This document shows positions 25,842-34,506 of a stretch of 64,000 nucleotides of DNA, in pieces. Made by a program: the position numbers and the translations under genes. How positions within the stretch are numbered: the stretch's first letter is position 1; every line of letters begins with the position of its first letter. This DNA is from DATKFM01 sp963810485 (GTDB taxonomy: Bacteria; Pseudomonadota; Alphaproteobacteria; Dongiales; Dongiaceae). Where the stretch lies: assembly GCA_963810485.1 (NCBI GenBank), contig CAWENQ010000007.1:310001-374000 (forward strand), read 5' to 3'. The notes under the pieces are model-generated. The model was not told where the DNA came from. It did not search any database and was given only the letters and a program-made list of their open reading frames with translations.

Positions 25842-26363
25842 ATGAGGCCCCTGATGACATTCAGTCGCTATCGCCTTCTGGCTCTTTCCCTGGCGCTGCT
25901 CCTAGGCGCCTGCTCCAGCTCGCATAAGGTCAGCACGCAGCCGGTGGTGGCCTCGTTCCAGCCCGGCGCCGCCGATACCGTGACCATCGATGTGCTGGAT
26001 CCCGAGGCGGCTGAGCAGATCGAGCTGGTGGCGCCTGATGGCAGCGTCTTCACCGCGACGCGCATCGACCGCGAGAAAGTCACCGGCAACTATAGCAGCC
26101 AGCCAAGCATGGGCGTCGGCGTTGGGGTCGGCAATACTGGCTGGCACGGCGGCGGCGTCGGTGTCGGCACCGGGATCGGCTTCGGCTTTCCGCTGGGAGG
26201 TTCGAACTACGACAGCGAGACCAGAACCCGCTCCATCGGCCAGGTGAAGCTTCCGGACATGGCGGCCTATCGCGTCGATTGGACGAAATGGCAGGCGCGC
26301 GTCACCTTCCCCGGCAAGCGCGTCGTCACCATCAGCGCCCCGCCCCCGCCGCCGGCGGGATAG
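25842..26363 (+). CDS. small glycine-rich lipoprotein
   Basis: About 173 residues (169 if started at the ATG at 25854, MTFSRYRL). Lipoprotein signal with lipobox LLGACSS near residue 25. A middle glycine-rich stretch (GVGVGNTGWHGGGVGVGTG) is flanked by beta-type segments; the C-terminus runs into a proline tail. No function recognised. It faces the aminotransferase gene tail-to-tail across 9 bp. Confidence 0.72.
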   Translation: MRPLMTFSRYRLLALSLALLLGACSSSHKVSTQPVVASFQPGAADTVTIDVLDPEAAEQIELVAPDGSVFTATRIDREKVTGNYSSQPSMGVGVGVGNTGWHGGGVGVGTGIGFGFPLGGSNYDSETRTRSIGQVKLPDMAAYRVDWTKWQARVTFPGKRVVTISAPPPPPAG

Positions 26364-26372
26364 CTCGGGTAG

Positions 26373-27686
26373 TCACCAACCGGCGAACCTGGCGGCGGCG
26401 GCCTCGTCGACACGGCCAGCGGCAACATCGGCGAGAGCCGTCTCCAGGATATCGACCCCTTCATCCACTTCAGTATCGGAGAGGGTCAGCGGCGGCGTGA
26501 ACTCCAGCACGTTGGAATTGACGCCGACATAATACAGGACCAGCCCGCGCTCGAACGCGCGATAAACCGTGAGTGCCGTTTCCCGCTTCGCCGGTATGCG
26601 GTTCACGGTGTCTTGCACAAGCTCCACGCCGATCGCGAGGCCACGCCCGCGCACATCCCCCACCAGCGGATGGCGATTGGCTAGCGCCTTGAGGCGGTTC
26701 GCAAGGCGGCTGCCGACGCGGGCAGCTTGCTCTGGCAGATGCTGACCCCGGATCGTTTTCAACACAGCGAAACCGGCGGCGCAGCAAACCGGATTGCCCT
26801 GCGTGGTTTGCATGATGAACGCGGTGGCGTGATCCATCAGCGCCGCCGGGCCGACAACAGCCGAGAGCGGTAAGCCGCCGCCCAACCCTTTGCCGAAGGT
26901 GATGAAATCAGGCGTAAAGCCTTCATGCTCGAAACAATGCAGAAGGCCGCTGCGGCCGAGGCCCACTTTGACTTCGTCGCAGACCGTGAGGATCCCGTAG
27001 CCGCGGCAAAGCTCGACGAGGCGCGCAAGGAATCCCAGCGGCGGCACCTTCATGCCGCCATCTGACTGAATCGGTTCGATGAACAGCGCTGCCACCTCGC
27101 GGCCCGGAAAATCACTTCCGAGCCGGCGCCGAAGATCGGCAAGGATCTCGTCGGCCGCTCCGGGCGGATCGTGATAGGGGCTGGGAAAGGGGATCAGCAG
27201 CGTGTCATCCGTCCGCTCGCCCTTGAGGACGGGATGGCCTGAAACCGCCATCGAGCCCACGCTGTTGCCGTGATAAGCGCCGGTGAAGGCGATGAAGCGC
27301 CGGCGGCCGGTGGCGGCGCGCAACAGGCGCACTACCGCTTCGTTGGCGTCGGAGCCTGAATGTCCGAGCCATACCTTGCGCTCAACGCCCGGTGGCAATG
27401 TTTCGAGAAGGGCCTCGGCAAGGCGCACCGCCGGCTCGTTGATGCTCGAAAGGATGCTGGCGCCGGCCATAGAGGCCGCCGCGCTGCGCACGGCTTCGAT
27501 GATCGCCGGATGGCTATGACCCAGGCTGGCGACGCCCCAGGAGGCTGAGAGGTCCAGCAACCGGCGGCCATCCTCAGCAATCAGATAGCTGCCTTTGCCG
27601 CCGACAACAGCCAACGGAAAGAAACGCAGCTTCTGCAATGACGCCAGCGCGTGGGCGTCACGTTCGGCGAGCGACTGTCTGAACAT
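26373..27686 (-). CDS. class III pyridoxal-phosphate aminotransferase
   Basis: About 437 residues, fold type I. PLP marks: GHSGSDANEAVVRLLRAATG (phosphate-binding), TGAYHGNSVGSMAVSGH, TVCDEVKVGLGRSGLL (the aspartate that holds the pyridine nitrogen), and FITFGKGLGGGLPLSAV with the Schiff-base lysine. The family includes 4-aminobutyrate, acetylornithine and 2,2-dialkylglycine enzymes; the sequence alone does not decide. Start ATG at 27686 (MFRQSLAERDAHAL) preferred over 27728. No obvious pathway partners beside it. Confidence 0.85.
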   Translation of the reverse strand: MFRQSLAERDAHALASLQKLRFFPLAVVGGKGSYLIAEDGRRLLDLSASWGVASLGHSHPAIIEAVRSAAASMAGASILSSINEPAVRLAEALLETLPPGVERKVWLGHSGSDANEAVVRLLRAATGRRRFIAFTGAYHGNSVGSMAVSGHPVLKGERTDDTLLIPFPSPYHDPPGAADEILADLRRRLGSDFPGREVAALFIEPIQSDGGMKVPPLGFLARLVELCRGYGILTVCDEVKVGLGRSGLLHCFEHEGFTPDFITFGKGLGGGLPLSAVVGPAALMDHATAFIMQTTQGNPVCCAAGFAVLKTIRGQHLPEQAARVGSRLANRLKALANRHPLVGDVRGRGLAIGVELVQDTVNRIPAKRETALTVYRAFERGLVLYYVGVNSNVLEFTPPLTLSDTEVDEGVDILETALADVAAGRVDEAAAARFAGW

Positions 27687-27739
27687 GCGGCCATGATTGC
27701 GTTCCCCTGGGCCGGGCCGCAAGGGCAAGTGTGGCGAAT

Positions 27740-28369
27740 CTAGGCGGGCGCCGCGGCGGCAGCTGCCGTCAGGCGCCGCACTTCGGCTTCCAGCTCGGTA
27801 ATGCGCCTGTTCATTGCGCCCACGGAATGTTGGACGTCATCGGCCGTGAAGCGTTGGGTGATGTGCTGCGGGCAGTTCCAGTCGAAGGCGTCGACGGTGA
27901 TCAGGAAGGCGCGCTCGGGCTTGGCGCGATAGCCCGGCAGAGCAAGCTTCGCGGTCAGAGCGGGGTCGTCTTTCAGCTCAGTCACCCGCGCATGTCCCAG
28001 GATCTTCAGCCGCGCCTGGTGCGCATAGTCCATCAGGATCAGCGCCACGCGATCGTTCTTGGCCAGATTGCCGACGCTGACGAATTGCCTGTTGCCTCGG
28101 AAATCGGCGAAGGCGATGGTCTTCTCGTCGAGAACGCGCAGGAATCCGGCAGGTCCGCCGCGATGCTGGATGTAGGGCCAATCCGTCTCCGTCACCGTTG
28201 CGAGGTAGAAGCTGTCGCGCATGGCGATGAAGGCCGCTTCCCGTTCGCCGAGCCGATCATGGTGCGGTTCGCCCAATTCGCTTTTCGCGTAGCTGGCGCG
28301 GCTGCCATCCGCTTCCTGCAGCGCCCGTATCGTCGGGGTGAAGGCGATCTTCGAGAACTGATGTCCCAT
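27740..28369 (-). CDS. pyridoxamine 5'-phosphate oxidase-related FMN-binding protein
   Basis: A 209-residue split-barrel flavoprotein. DSFYLATVTETDWPYIQHRGGPAGFLRVLD and IAFADFRGNRQFVSVGNLAKNDRVALILMDY are typical of the COG3576-type subgroup; the C-terminus has CPQHITQRF followed by a short coiled segment. Substrate is unknown. It lies in the same direction as, and 28 bp downstream of, the NTF2-like gene, so both may be cotranscribed away from the divergent LysR regulator at 28960. Confidence 0.84.
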   Translation of the reverse strand: MGHQFSKIAFTPTIRALQEADGSRASYAKSELGEPHHDRLGEREAAFIAMRDSFYLATVTETDWPYIQHRGGPAGFLRVLDEKTIAFADFRGNRQFVSVGNLAKNDRVALILMDYAHQARLKILGHARVTELKDDPALTAKLALPGYRAKPERAFLITVDAFDWNCPQHITQRFTADDVQHSVGAMNRRITELEAEVRRLTAAAAAAPA

Positions 28370-28397
28370 GATGGTCTCCGTCAGTGACCCGCCGCCC

Positions 28398-28865
28398 CTA
28401 CAGACCGAGGTCGGACAGGCCGGGGTGATCGTCGGGACGCCGGCCCAGGGGCCAGCGGTATTTGCGCTCGGTCTCCTTGATCGGCAGGTCGTTGATGCTG
28501 GCGATGCGGCGGCGCATCAGCCCTTGCTCGTCGAACTCCCAATTCTCGTTGCCGTAGGAGCGGAACCAGCTGCCGCTGTCGTCATGCCACTCATAGGCGA
28601 AGCGCACGGCGATCCGGTTGCCGGCGAAGGTCCAGACTTCCTTGATCAGGCGGTACTCCAGCTCCCGCGCCCATTTGCGCGTGAGGAAGGCCTCGATCTC
28701 CGCGCGGCCTTCGATGAATTCGGCGCGATTCCGCCAGCGGCTGTCGGGCGTATAGGCGAGCGCCACGCGCTGGGGATCCCGGCTGTTCCAGGCATCCTCG
28801 GCCAGGCGCGCCTTCTGCGCGGCGGTTTCGGCGGTGAAAGGCGGCAGGGGCGGTCGGGCGGTCAT
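28398..28865 (-). CDS. NTF2-like / DUF1348 family protein
   Basis: A 155-residue SnoaL/NTF2-fold protein: FTAETAAQKARLAEDAWNSRDP, ALAYTPDSRWRNRAEF, RFAYEWHDDSGSWFRSYGNENWEFD and a C-terminal RYRWPLGRRPDDHP-type tail (here KYRWPLGRRPDDHPG) are the DUF1348 hallmarks. The biochemical role is unknown. First gene of a probable two-gene unit with the PNPOx-like protein, divergent from the LysR gene 94 bp away. Confidence 0.86.
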   Translation of the reverse strand: MTARPPLPPFTAETAAQKARLAEDAWNSRDPQRVALAYTPDSRWRNRAEFIEGRAEIEAFLTRKWARELEYRLIKEVWTFAGNRIAVRFAYEWHDDSGSWFRSYGNENWEFDEQGLMRRRIASINDLPIKETERKYRWPLGRRPDDHPGLSDLGL

Positions 28866-28933
28866 TGGACTTCCTTTCGAAATAGAAGATGGCGCAGTTT
28901 ACCGAGCGACAGAATAGGTTAAATATGGAAGTT

Positions 28934-28956
28934 ATTATTGCACTGGATGGAATAAT
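28934..28956. promoter_or_regulatory. LysR-type operator palindrome
   Basis: ATTATT-N11-AATAAT (28934-28939 and 28951-28956), a perfect palindrome of the T-N11-A type bound by LysR-family regulators. It ends 3 bp before the ATG of the LysR gene and lies about 70 bp from the divergent DUF1348 gene. Autorepression plus control of the divergent pair is the natural reading. Confidence 0.6.
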
Positions 28957-28959
28957 AGA

Positions 28960-29889
28960 ATGGATCGGCTGCAGGCCCTCGAGATCTTCTCCGCGGTCGC
29001 CGAGTTGAGTAATTTCAGCAAGGCCGCCAATAAGTTACGGGTCTCGGCGCCGGCCGTGACCCGGGCCGTGGCCGGGCTGGAGGAACGGCTGGGCACCCGG
29101 CTGCTCAACCGGACCACCCGCAGCCTGAGCCTCACTGAGGCCGGCGTAAATTTTCTCGACAGCGCGAGGCGCATCCTGGCCGATCTGGAGGCGGCGGAAA
29201 AGATCGCGGCCGGCGACGCGGCAATTCCCACCGGCCACCTGACCTTGACCGCGCCAGTCACGTTCGGCCGCATGCACGGCACGCCGGTGCTGCTGGAATT
29301 CCTGCGCGCCCATCCCAAGGTCACGGCGTCGCTGCGGGTGCTGGACCGGATCGTCAGCCTCACCGAGGAAGGCATCGATGCGGCCCTCCGTATCGGCGAC
29401 CTGCCGGACTCCTCGCTCATGGCCCGCACGGTCGGCGAGGTGCAGCGGGTCTTGGTGGCGAGCCCGGCCTATCTCGCCGCCCGCGGCGTGCCGGGAAAGC
29501 CCGCCGATCTTCGCCGCCACGATATCCTGGCCTTTCCCGGCGCCAACCCGGCGCGGGAATGGCGCTTCCGCGACGGCAAGCGGACGATGGCGGTCTCGAT
29601 CGCTCCGAGGCTGGAAGTGAACGACGCCGCGGCAGCGATTGGAGGGGCGGCGCTGGGCGAAGGCATCACCCAGGCCTTCACCTATATGGTGGCGCCGATG
29701 CTGGCCGAGGGGCGGCTGAAGCTCATCCTCGACGAGTTCGCGCTGCCGCCGGTGCCGGTCCAGATCGTCTATCCGGAGGGCCGCCTGATCGCCGCCAAGC
29801 TGCGCGCCTTCATCGATTTCGCGGCTCCCCGGCTGAGCCATGCCCTGGCCGAAGTGGGGGTTCAGCTATCCCTGGCGCGCCGCCGTTAA
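28960..29889 (+). CDS. LysR family transcriptional regulator
   Basis: A 309-residue regulator: N-terminal winged helix (LEIFSAVAELSNFSKAANKL, VSAPAVTRAVAGLEERLGTRL) and a C-terminal effector domain with DAALRIGDLPDSSLMARTVG and GEGITQAFTYMVAP, as in the common proteobacterial subgroup that controls a divergent enzyme gene. The palindrome at 28934-28956 overlaps its translation-start region. Likely target: the DUF1348/PNPOx-like pair. Effector unknown. Confidence 0.92.
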   Translation: MDRLQALEIFSAVAELSNFSKAANKLRVSAPAVTRAVAGLEERLGTRLLNRTTRSLSLTEAGVNFLDSARRILADLEAAEKIAAGDAAIPTGHLTLTAPVTFGRMHGTPVLLEFLRAHPKVTASLRVLDRIVSLTEEGIDAALRIGDLPDSSLMARTVGEVQRVLVASPAYLAARGVPGKPADLRRHDILAFPGANPAREWRFRDGKRTMAVSIAPRLEVNDAAAAIGGAALGEGITQAFTYMVAPMLAEGRLKLILDEFALPPVPVQIVYPEGRLIAAKLRAFIDFAAPRLSHALAEVGVQLSLARRR

Positions 29890-30026
29890 CCCGGGCTCAA
29901 TAATGCCTCTGCCATAGAAACGCCGCGGCGGTGTTTCATAGTTCAAAGCTGTTTGGATTTCTCGCCGCCTCGTTTAGGGTGCGCGCCCGAACGGAATTCG
30001 AGTCACATCAGGAGGTTCACCTGACG

Positions 30027-31217
30027 ATGCCGCCGCAAGATTTCTATCGCATCCGCCGCCTGCCGCCCTACGTGTTCGCGGAAGTCAACGCCATGAAGGC
30101 GGCGGCGCGGGCGCGCGGCGAGGATGTGATCGATCTCGGCATGGGCAATCCCGATGCGGCGCCGCCGAAGCATGTGATCGACAAGCTGACGGAGACGCTG
30201 AAAAACCCGCGCGTGCATGGCTATTCCAGCTCCCGCGGCATCCCCGGGCTGCGCAAGGCCTATGCCGCCTATTATGCGCGGCGGTTCAATGTGGAACTGG
30301 ATCCCGAGAGCGAGATCATCGTCACACTCGGCTCCAAGGAAGGCTTCGCCAATCTGGCGCAGGCGATCACCGCGCCCGGCGATACGGTGCTGGTGCCCAA
30401 TCCCTGCTACCCCATTCACTCCTTCGGCTTCATCATGGCGGGTGCCGCGATCCGCCATGTGCAGGTGGGGCCGAACATCAATTTCATGGCCAGCCTGAAG
30501 CGCGCCATGCGCGGCAGCGTGCCCCCGCCGATCGCGCTTGTCGTGAACTATCCGGCGAATCCGACAGCCGAGGTGGTCGATCTGGACTTCTACCGGGAGA
30601 TCGTCGCCTTCGCCCGCAAGCACGAGATCCTGCTGCTGTCAGACGTGGCCTATGCGGAGGTCTATTACGGCGACGATCCGCCACCGTCGATCCTGCAGGT
30701 GCCCGGCGCCAGGGACGTGGCGATCGAGTTCTCCTCGCTGTCGAAGACCTACAACATGGCGGGATGGCGCATCGGCTTCGCGGTCGGCGGCAAGCGGCTG
30801 ATCGCGGCGCTGGCGCGGGTGAAGTCTTATCTGGACTACGGCGCCTTCACGCCGGTCCAGGTGGCGGCGACGGCGGCGCTGAACGGGCCGCAGGATTGCA
30901 TCGCCGAGATGCGTAAGCGCTACAAGGGCCGCCGCGACGTGCTGATCGACGGCCTGGCGCATGCGGGATGGGAGGTTCCGGCGCCGCAAGCCTCGATGTT
31001 CGCCTGGGCGCCGATCCCCGAGCGATTCTCCAACCTGGGCAGCGTCGAGTTCTCCAAGCTCCTGCTGAGCGAGGCCAAGGTGGCGGTCGCGCCCGGCCTT
31101 GGCTTCGGCGAGTACGGGGAAGGCTATGTGCGCATCGCGCTAGTGGAAAACCGCGAGCGCTTGCGGCAAGCCTTGCGCAACATCAAGCGATTCATGGCGA
31201 GGAGCGCGGCGGCTTAG
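30027..31217 (+). CDS. class I/II aminotransferase, AlaC/DapL-like
   Basis: PLP aminotransferase of 396 residues. VIDLGMGNPDAAPPKHVID, HGYSSSRGIPGLRKAYAAYY, YPANPTAEVVD and the Schiff-base lysine in SSLSKTYNMAGWRIGF are present. Closest recognised group is glutamate-pyruvate aminotransferase AlaC, often mis-annotated as LL-diaminopimelate aminotransferase. ATG at 30027 with AGGAGG at 30010-30015. The hydantoinase-type operon starts 76 bp downstream in the same direction, so cotranscription is possible. Confidence 0.86.
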   Translation: MPPQDFYRIRRLPPYVFAEVNAMKAAARARGEDVIDLGMGNPDAAPPKHVIDKLTETLKNPRVHGYSSSRGIPGLRKAYAAYYARRFNVELDPESEIIVTLGSKEGFANLAQAITAPGDTVLVPNPCYPIHSFGFIMAGAAIRHVQVGPNINFMASLKRAMRGSVPPPIALVVNYPANPTAEVVDLDFYREIVAFARKHEILLLSDVAYAEVYYGDDPPPSILQVPGARDVAIEFSSLSKTYNMAGWRIGFAVGGKRLIAALARVKSYLDYGAFTPVQVAATAALNGPQDCIAEMRKRYKGRRDVLIDGLAHAGWEVPAPQASMFAWAPIPERFSNLGSVEFSKLLLSEAKVAVAPGLGFGEYGEGYVRIALVENRERLRQALRNIKRFMARSAAA

Positions 31218-31293
31218 CAGCCGCGCCATTGCCCCACCTGCCCGCGCCCGCTAGGCTTTCAGGACAATAATCTGGCGACACGGGGAGGGCAGC

Positions 31294-33333
31294 GTGACGC
31301 GCTATATCGTCGGCATCGATGTCGGCGGCACCTTCACCGATTTCGTCGCCTACGACCAGGCCAGCGGCGCCATGTCCGCCTGGAAGAACCTGTCGACGCC
31401 GGAAGATCCCACCGACGGCATCCTGGACGGCTTGAAGCGCATCGACGATCCTCGGGAAATCGCCCATCTGCGCATCGGCACCACCATCGCCACCAACATG
31501 ATCCTGGAGCGAAAAGGGGCGCCGGTCGCCTATGTCACCACCCGCGGCTTCCGCGACGTGCCGTTCATCCAGCGCGGCAACCGGCGCAGCCACTATGACA
31601 TCACCTGGATCAAGCCCGATCCCCTGGTGAAGCACCGCCATTGCTTCGAAGTGGACGAGCGCATCGACCGCTATGGCGACACCATCACGGCGCTGGATGA
31701 GGAGGGCGTGCGGGCGCTGGCGCGGCAACTGAAGGCCGAGGGCGAGTGCGAGGCGGTCGCCGTCACCTGCCTCTTCTCCTTCCTCGATCCCCGCCATGAA
31801 CGGCGCATTGCCGAGATCCTGCGGGAGGAGCTGCCGGATATGCCGGTGTCCCTCTCCTGCGACGTGGTGCCCAAGTGGAAGGAATATGAGCGGGCTTCCA
31901 CCACCATCGCCGACGCCTATCTGAAGCCGAAGGTGGCTTCGCGGCTGACGCGAATGCGCGAGCGCTTGGCCGCCGCCGGCATCCCCGATCGCGCCGCGCT
32001 GATCAAATCCAACGGCGGCGAGATGACCTTCGAGGCGGCCGCGCAGACGCCGATCCATATGGCGGTGTCTGGCCCCACCGGCGGCGTCATCGGCGCCCGG
32101 CAGCTGGCGCGTCTCCTGAAGATCGACCGCTTGGTCGGGTTGGACATGGGCGGCACCTCCACCGACTGCTCCACCATCATCGACGGCGCCGAAAGCTTCA
32201 CCTCCACCTTCGAGCTGGAATGGGGCATCCCGATCCAGGTGCCGATGGTCGACGTGCGTACTATCGGCGCCGGCGGTGGCTCCATCGCCTGGATCGACAA
32301 GGGTGGCCTCCTGCGCGTCGGACCCAAGAGCGCCGGCGCCCAGCCAGGCCCGGCCTGCTACGGACGCGGCGGCAGCGAGGCCACGGTGACCGATGCCCAG
32401 GTGGTGCTGGGCCGCATCAGCCCGAAGAATTTCCTCGGTGGCGCCATGCAGCTCGACAGCGAGGCGGCGCAGCGCGCGGTGGCCAAGATCGCCCAGCGCA
32501 TCGGCAAGGACGTGGAGGAGACCGCGCTGGCCATCGTTCGCATCGCCAACACCAACATGGTGGGCGCGTTGCGGGCGGTGCTGATCGAGCGCGGCCAGGA
32601 TCCCCGGGACTTCACCCTCCTGGGCTTCGGCGGCGCCGGCCCGCCCCACACCGCCGACCTGATGGTGGAAGCCGGTATCCCTCACGGCCTGATCCCCAAT
32701 CATCCCGGCCAGTTCTCCGCCTTCGGCTTCACCATGACCGATGCGCGGGTCGACCGGCATCGCACCCTGCAGCAGACCTCCCACGATTTCGACCGCACCC
32801 GCGCGACCGCGACGATGAAGACGCTGGTGGAGGAGGCGCTTGATGACCTCCGGCAGCAGGGCTATGGCGAGCCGTTCGAGATCATCCGCTCCCTGGAGAT
32901 GCGCTATCTCGGACAGAACTATGAACTGGAAGTGCCGGTGCCGTTCGACGGTTTTGACGACGTCACCACGCCGAAACTCTGGCAGGCCTTCCACGACATG
33001 CATGCCGCGCGCTTCGGCTTCGCCATTCCCGGCCAAATGATCGACATCGTGAATTTCATGGTGACGGCGGTGTCGGTGACACCGAAGCCCGATTTCACGA
33101 AAATTGCCAAGGCCGCCGGCGCCGCCACGGCCGTGGGCTCGCGCCGCGTCGTGTTCGAGGACGGCGCCCACGACACGCCGGTTTTCGACCGCGCCGCGCT
33201 GCGCGCCGGCCATCGGATATCCGGGCCCGCCGTCATCGAGGAAGCCGCCTCGGTCACGCTGCTGCGGCCGGGCCAGACGCTCTCAGTCGATGACTATGGC
33301 AATCTCCGTATCGGTGGCCAGGACGCCAAATGA
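31294..33333 (+). CDS. hydantoinase/oxoprolinase family protein, A subunit (HyuA-like)
   Basis: ATP-using alpha-type subunit of the hydantoinase / 5-oxoprolinase / acetone carboxylase superfamily, 679 residues. It has a ribokinase-like nucleotide-binding core: GIDVGGTFTDFVAYD near the start, TIATNMILERKG, LDMGGTSTDCS about residue 285, and GGGSIAWID. GTG start at 31294 preceded by GGGAGGG. It overlaps the next gene by 4 bp (ATGA at 33330). The substrate is a cyclic amide or ketone in known relatives; none can be named here. Confidence 0.88.
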   Translation: MTRYIVGIDVGGTFTDFVAYDQASGAMSAWKNLSTPEDPTDGILDGLKRIDDPREIAHLRIGTTIATNMILERKGAPVAYVTTRGFRDVPFIQRGNRRSHYDITWIKPDPLVKHRHCFEVDERIDRYGDTITALDEEGVRALARQLKAEGECEAVAVTCLFSFLDPRHERRIAEILREELPDMPVSLSCDVVPKWKEYERASTTIADAYLKPKVASRLTRMRERLAAAGIPDRAALIKSNGGEMTFEAAAQTPIHMAVSGPTGGVIGARQLARLLKIDRLVGLDMGGTSTDCSTIIDGAESFTSTFELEWGIPIQVPMVDVRTIGAGGGSIAWIDKGGLLRVGPKSAGAQPGPACYGRGGSEATVTDAQVVLGRISPKNFLGGAMQLDSEAAQRAVAKIAQRIGKDVEETALAIVRIANTNMVGALRAVLIERGQDPRDFTLLGFGGAGPPHTADLMVEAGIPHGLIPNHPGQFSAFGFTMTDARVDRHRTLQQTSHDFDRTRATATMKTLVEEALDDLRQQGYGEPFEIIRSLEMRYLGQNYELEVPVPFDGFDDVTTPKLWQAFHDMHAARFGFAIPGQMIDIVNFMVTAVSVTPKPDFTKIAKAAGAATAVGSRRVVFEDGAHDTPVFDRAALRAGHRISGPAVIEEAASVTLLRPGQTLSVDDYGNLRIGGQDAK

Positions 33334-34502
33334 AGATCACCGACATCAAGGCCACGCCGGTCAATATCCCGTTCACCGCGCCCTATGTGTTCAGCTACGG
33401 CTCTGTCGCCTCGCTGACCAAGACCATCGTCGAGGTGACGACCGACGACGGCGTCACCGGTCTCGGCGAAGTCGCCGACGGCGACCGGTCGGCCGATGTG
33501 CTGAAATTCCGCGAGCGGCTGCTGGGCCTCGACATCCGCGAGATCACCACGGCCGAGCGCCGCTGCGTCGCGGGCATGCGCTACACGCCCTGGGGCGACA
33601 TGGTGGGGCAGCGGCGCGCCTTCGGCGGCATCGAGATGGCGATGTGGGACGCGCGCGGCAAGACCGAGGGCGTGCCGCTCAATGTCCTGCTCGGCGGCGC
33701 CGTGCGCCGCGAAATCGCGCTCACCGAGTATTTCGCTTTCCGCCATCCCGGCCCGTCCGATCCCGGCGAATCGACGCCCATCGAGATCGCCCGCTATTGC
33801 GGCCGCATGGTGGAGCAGCATGACTCCGACTGCTTCGAGGGCAAGGTCGGCACGGTCGCCCTGGACGACGAGGTGACGATGGTGCGGGAGATCCGCGCCG
33901 CCATCGGCGACCGGATGATCCGGCTCGACGCCAATGGCGGTTGGACCGTGCCGACGGCGCGGGAGGCTTTCCGCCGCTTCGATCCCTATGTCATCCACTA
34001 CTACGAAGACCCGGCGGAGACCTATGAAGAGTTCGCGCAGCTCCGCGATTTCACCCGCGCCTCCTTCTCCACCCATGTGATCGATCTGGAGAAGGCGATC
34101 CGGCTGCGGGCGCCCGACTGCATCGTCACCAATGTCAACGAGCATGGCGGCATCCGCCGCACGGTCGAGTTCATCCGAGCCTGCGAGCAGTTCGATGTCG
34201 CCTTCCGCTTCCACAGCGGCGAGACCGGCGTGGGCAGCGCTGCCTATCTGCAGCTCTCCGCCGCCATGGAGCATGTGCGCGAGCCGAGCCAGACCCTGTT
34301 CCGCTGGTATGGCGACGACGTGATCGCCGAGGGAACCTTTGTGCCGAAGCGGGGCCGTGTCGCCGTGCCCGATGGTCCGGGCCTGGGTGTAACGCTGGAC
34401 CGGAAGGCGCTGAAGCGGTGCCATGAGCGGTTCCTCAGCGAGGGCGTATTCCCCGCGAGCAAGAGCAATCTGCAAATTCGCGACCGTTTCTGGAGAGTAT
34501 GA
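33330..34502 (+). CDS. enolase-superfamily enzyme (mandelate racemase / muconate lactonizing type, glucarate dehydratase-like)
   Basis: A 390-residue TIM-barrel enzyme with an N-terminal capping domain (TPVNIPFTAPYVFSYGS). Metal ligands: Asp in RLDANGGW (about residue 199), Glu in YYEDPAE (about 224); the third lies in the following strands. A conserved-type histidine is in FRFHSGETGVGS. At the place where relatives have a KxK pair the sequence reads FEGKVG, so only the second lysine is kept and the first is Glu. It is held between the A and B hydantoinase subunits, overlapping hyuA by 4 bp, which suggests it supplies or uses the same substrate. Confidence 0.85.
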   Translation: MKITDIKATPVNIPFTAPYVFSYGSVASLTKTIVEVTTDDGVTGLGEVADGDRSADVLKFRERLLGLDIREITTAERRCVAGMRYTPWGDMVGQRRAFGGIEMAMWDARGKTEGVPLNVLLGGAVRREIALTEYFAFRHPGPSDPGESTPIEIARYCGRMVEQHDSDCFEGKVGTVALDDEVTMVREIRAAIGDRMIRLDANGGWTVPTAREAFRRFDPYVIHYYEDPAETYEEFAQLRDFTRASFSTHVIDLEKAIRLRAPDCIVTNVNEHGGIRRTVEFIRACEQFDVAFRFHSGETGVGSAAYLQLSAAMEHVREPSQTLFRWYGDDVIAEGTFVPKRGRVAVPDGPGLGVTLDRKALKRCHERFLSEGVFPASKSNLQIRDRFWRV

Positions 34503-34506
34503 GGAC

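Noticed and set aside
31192..33213. Open frame of 673 codons on the minus strand
   Set aside because: Antisense to hyuA, which has a full set of family motifs.
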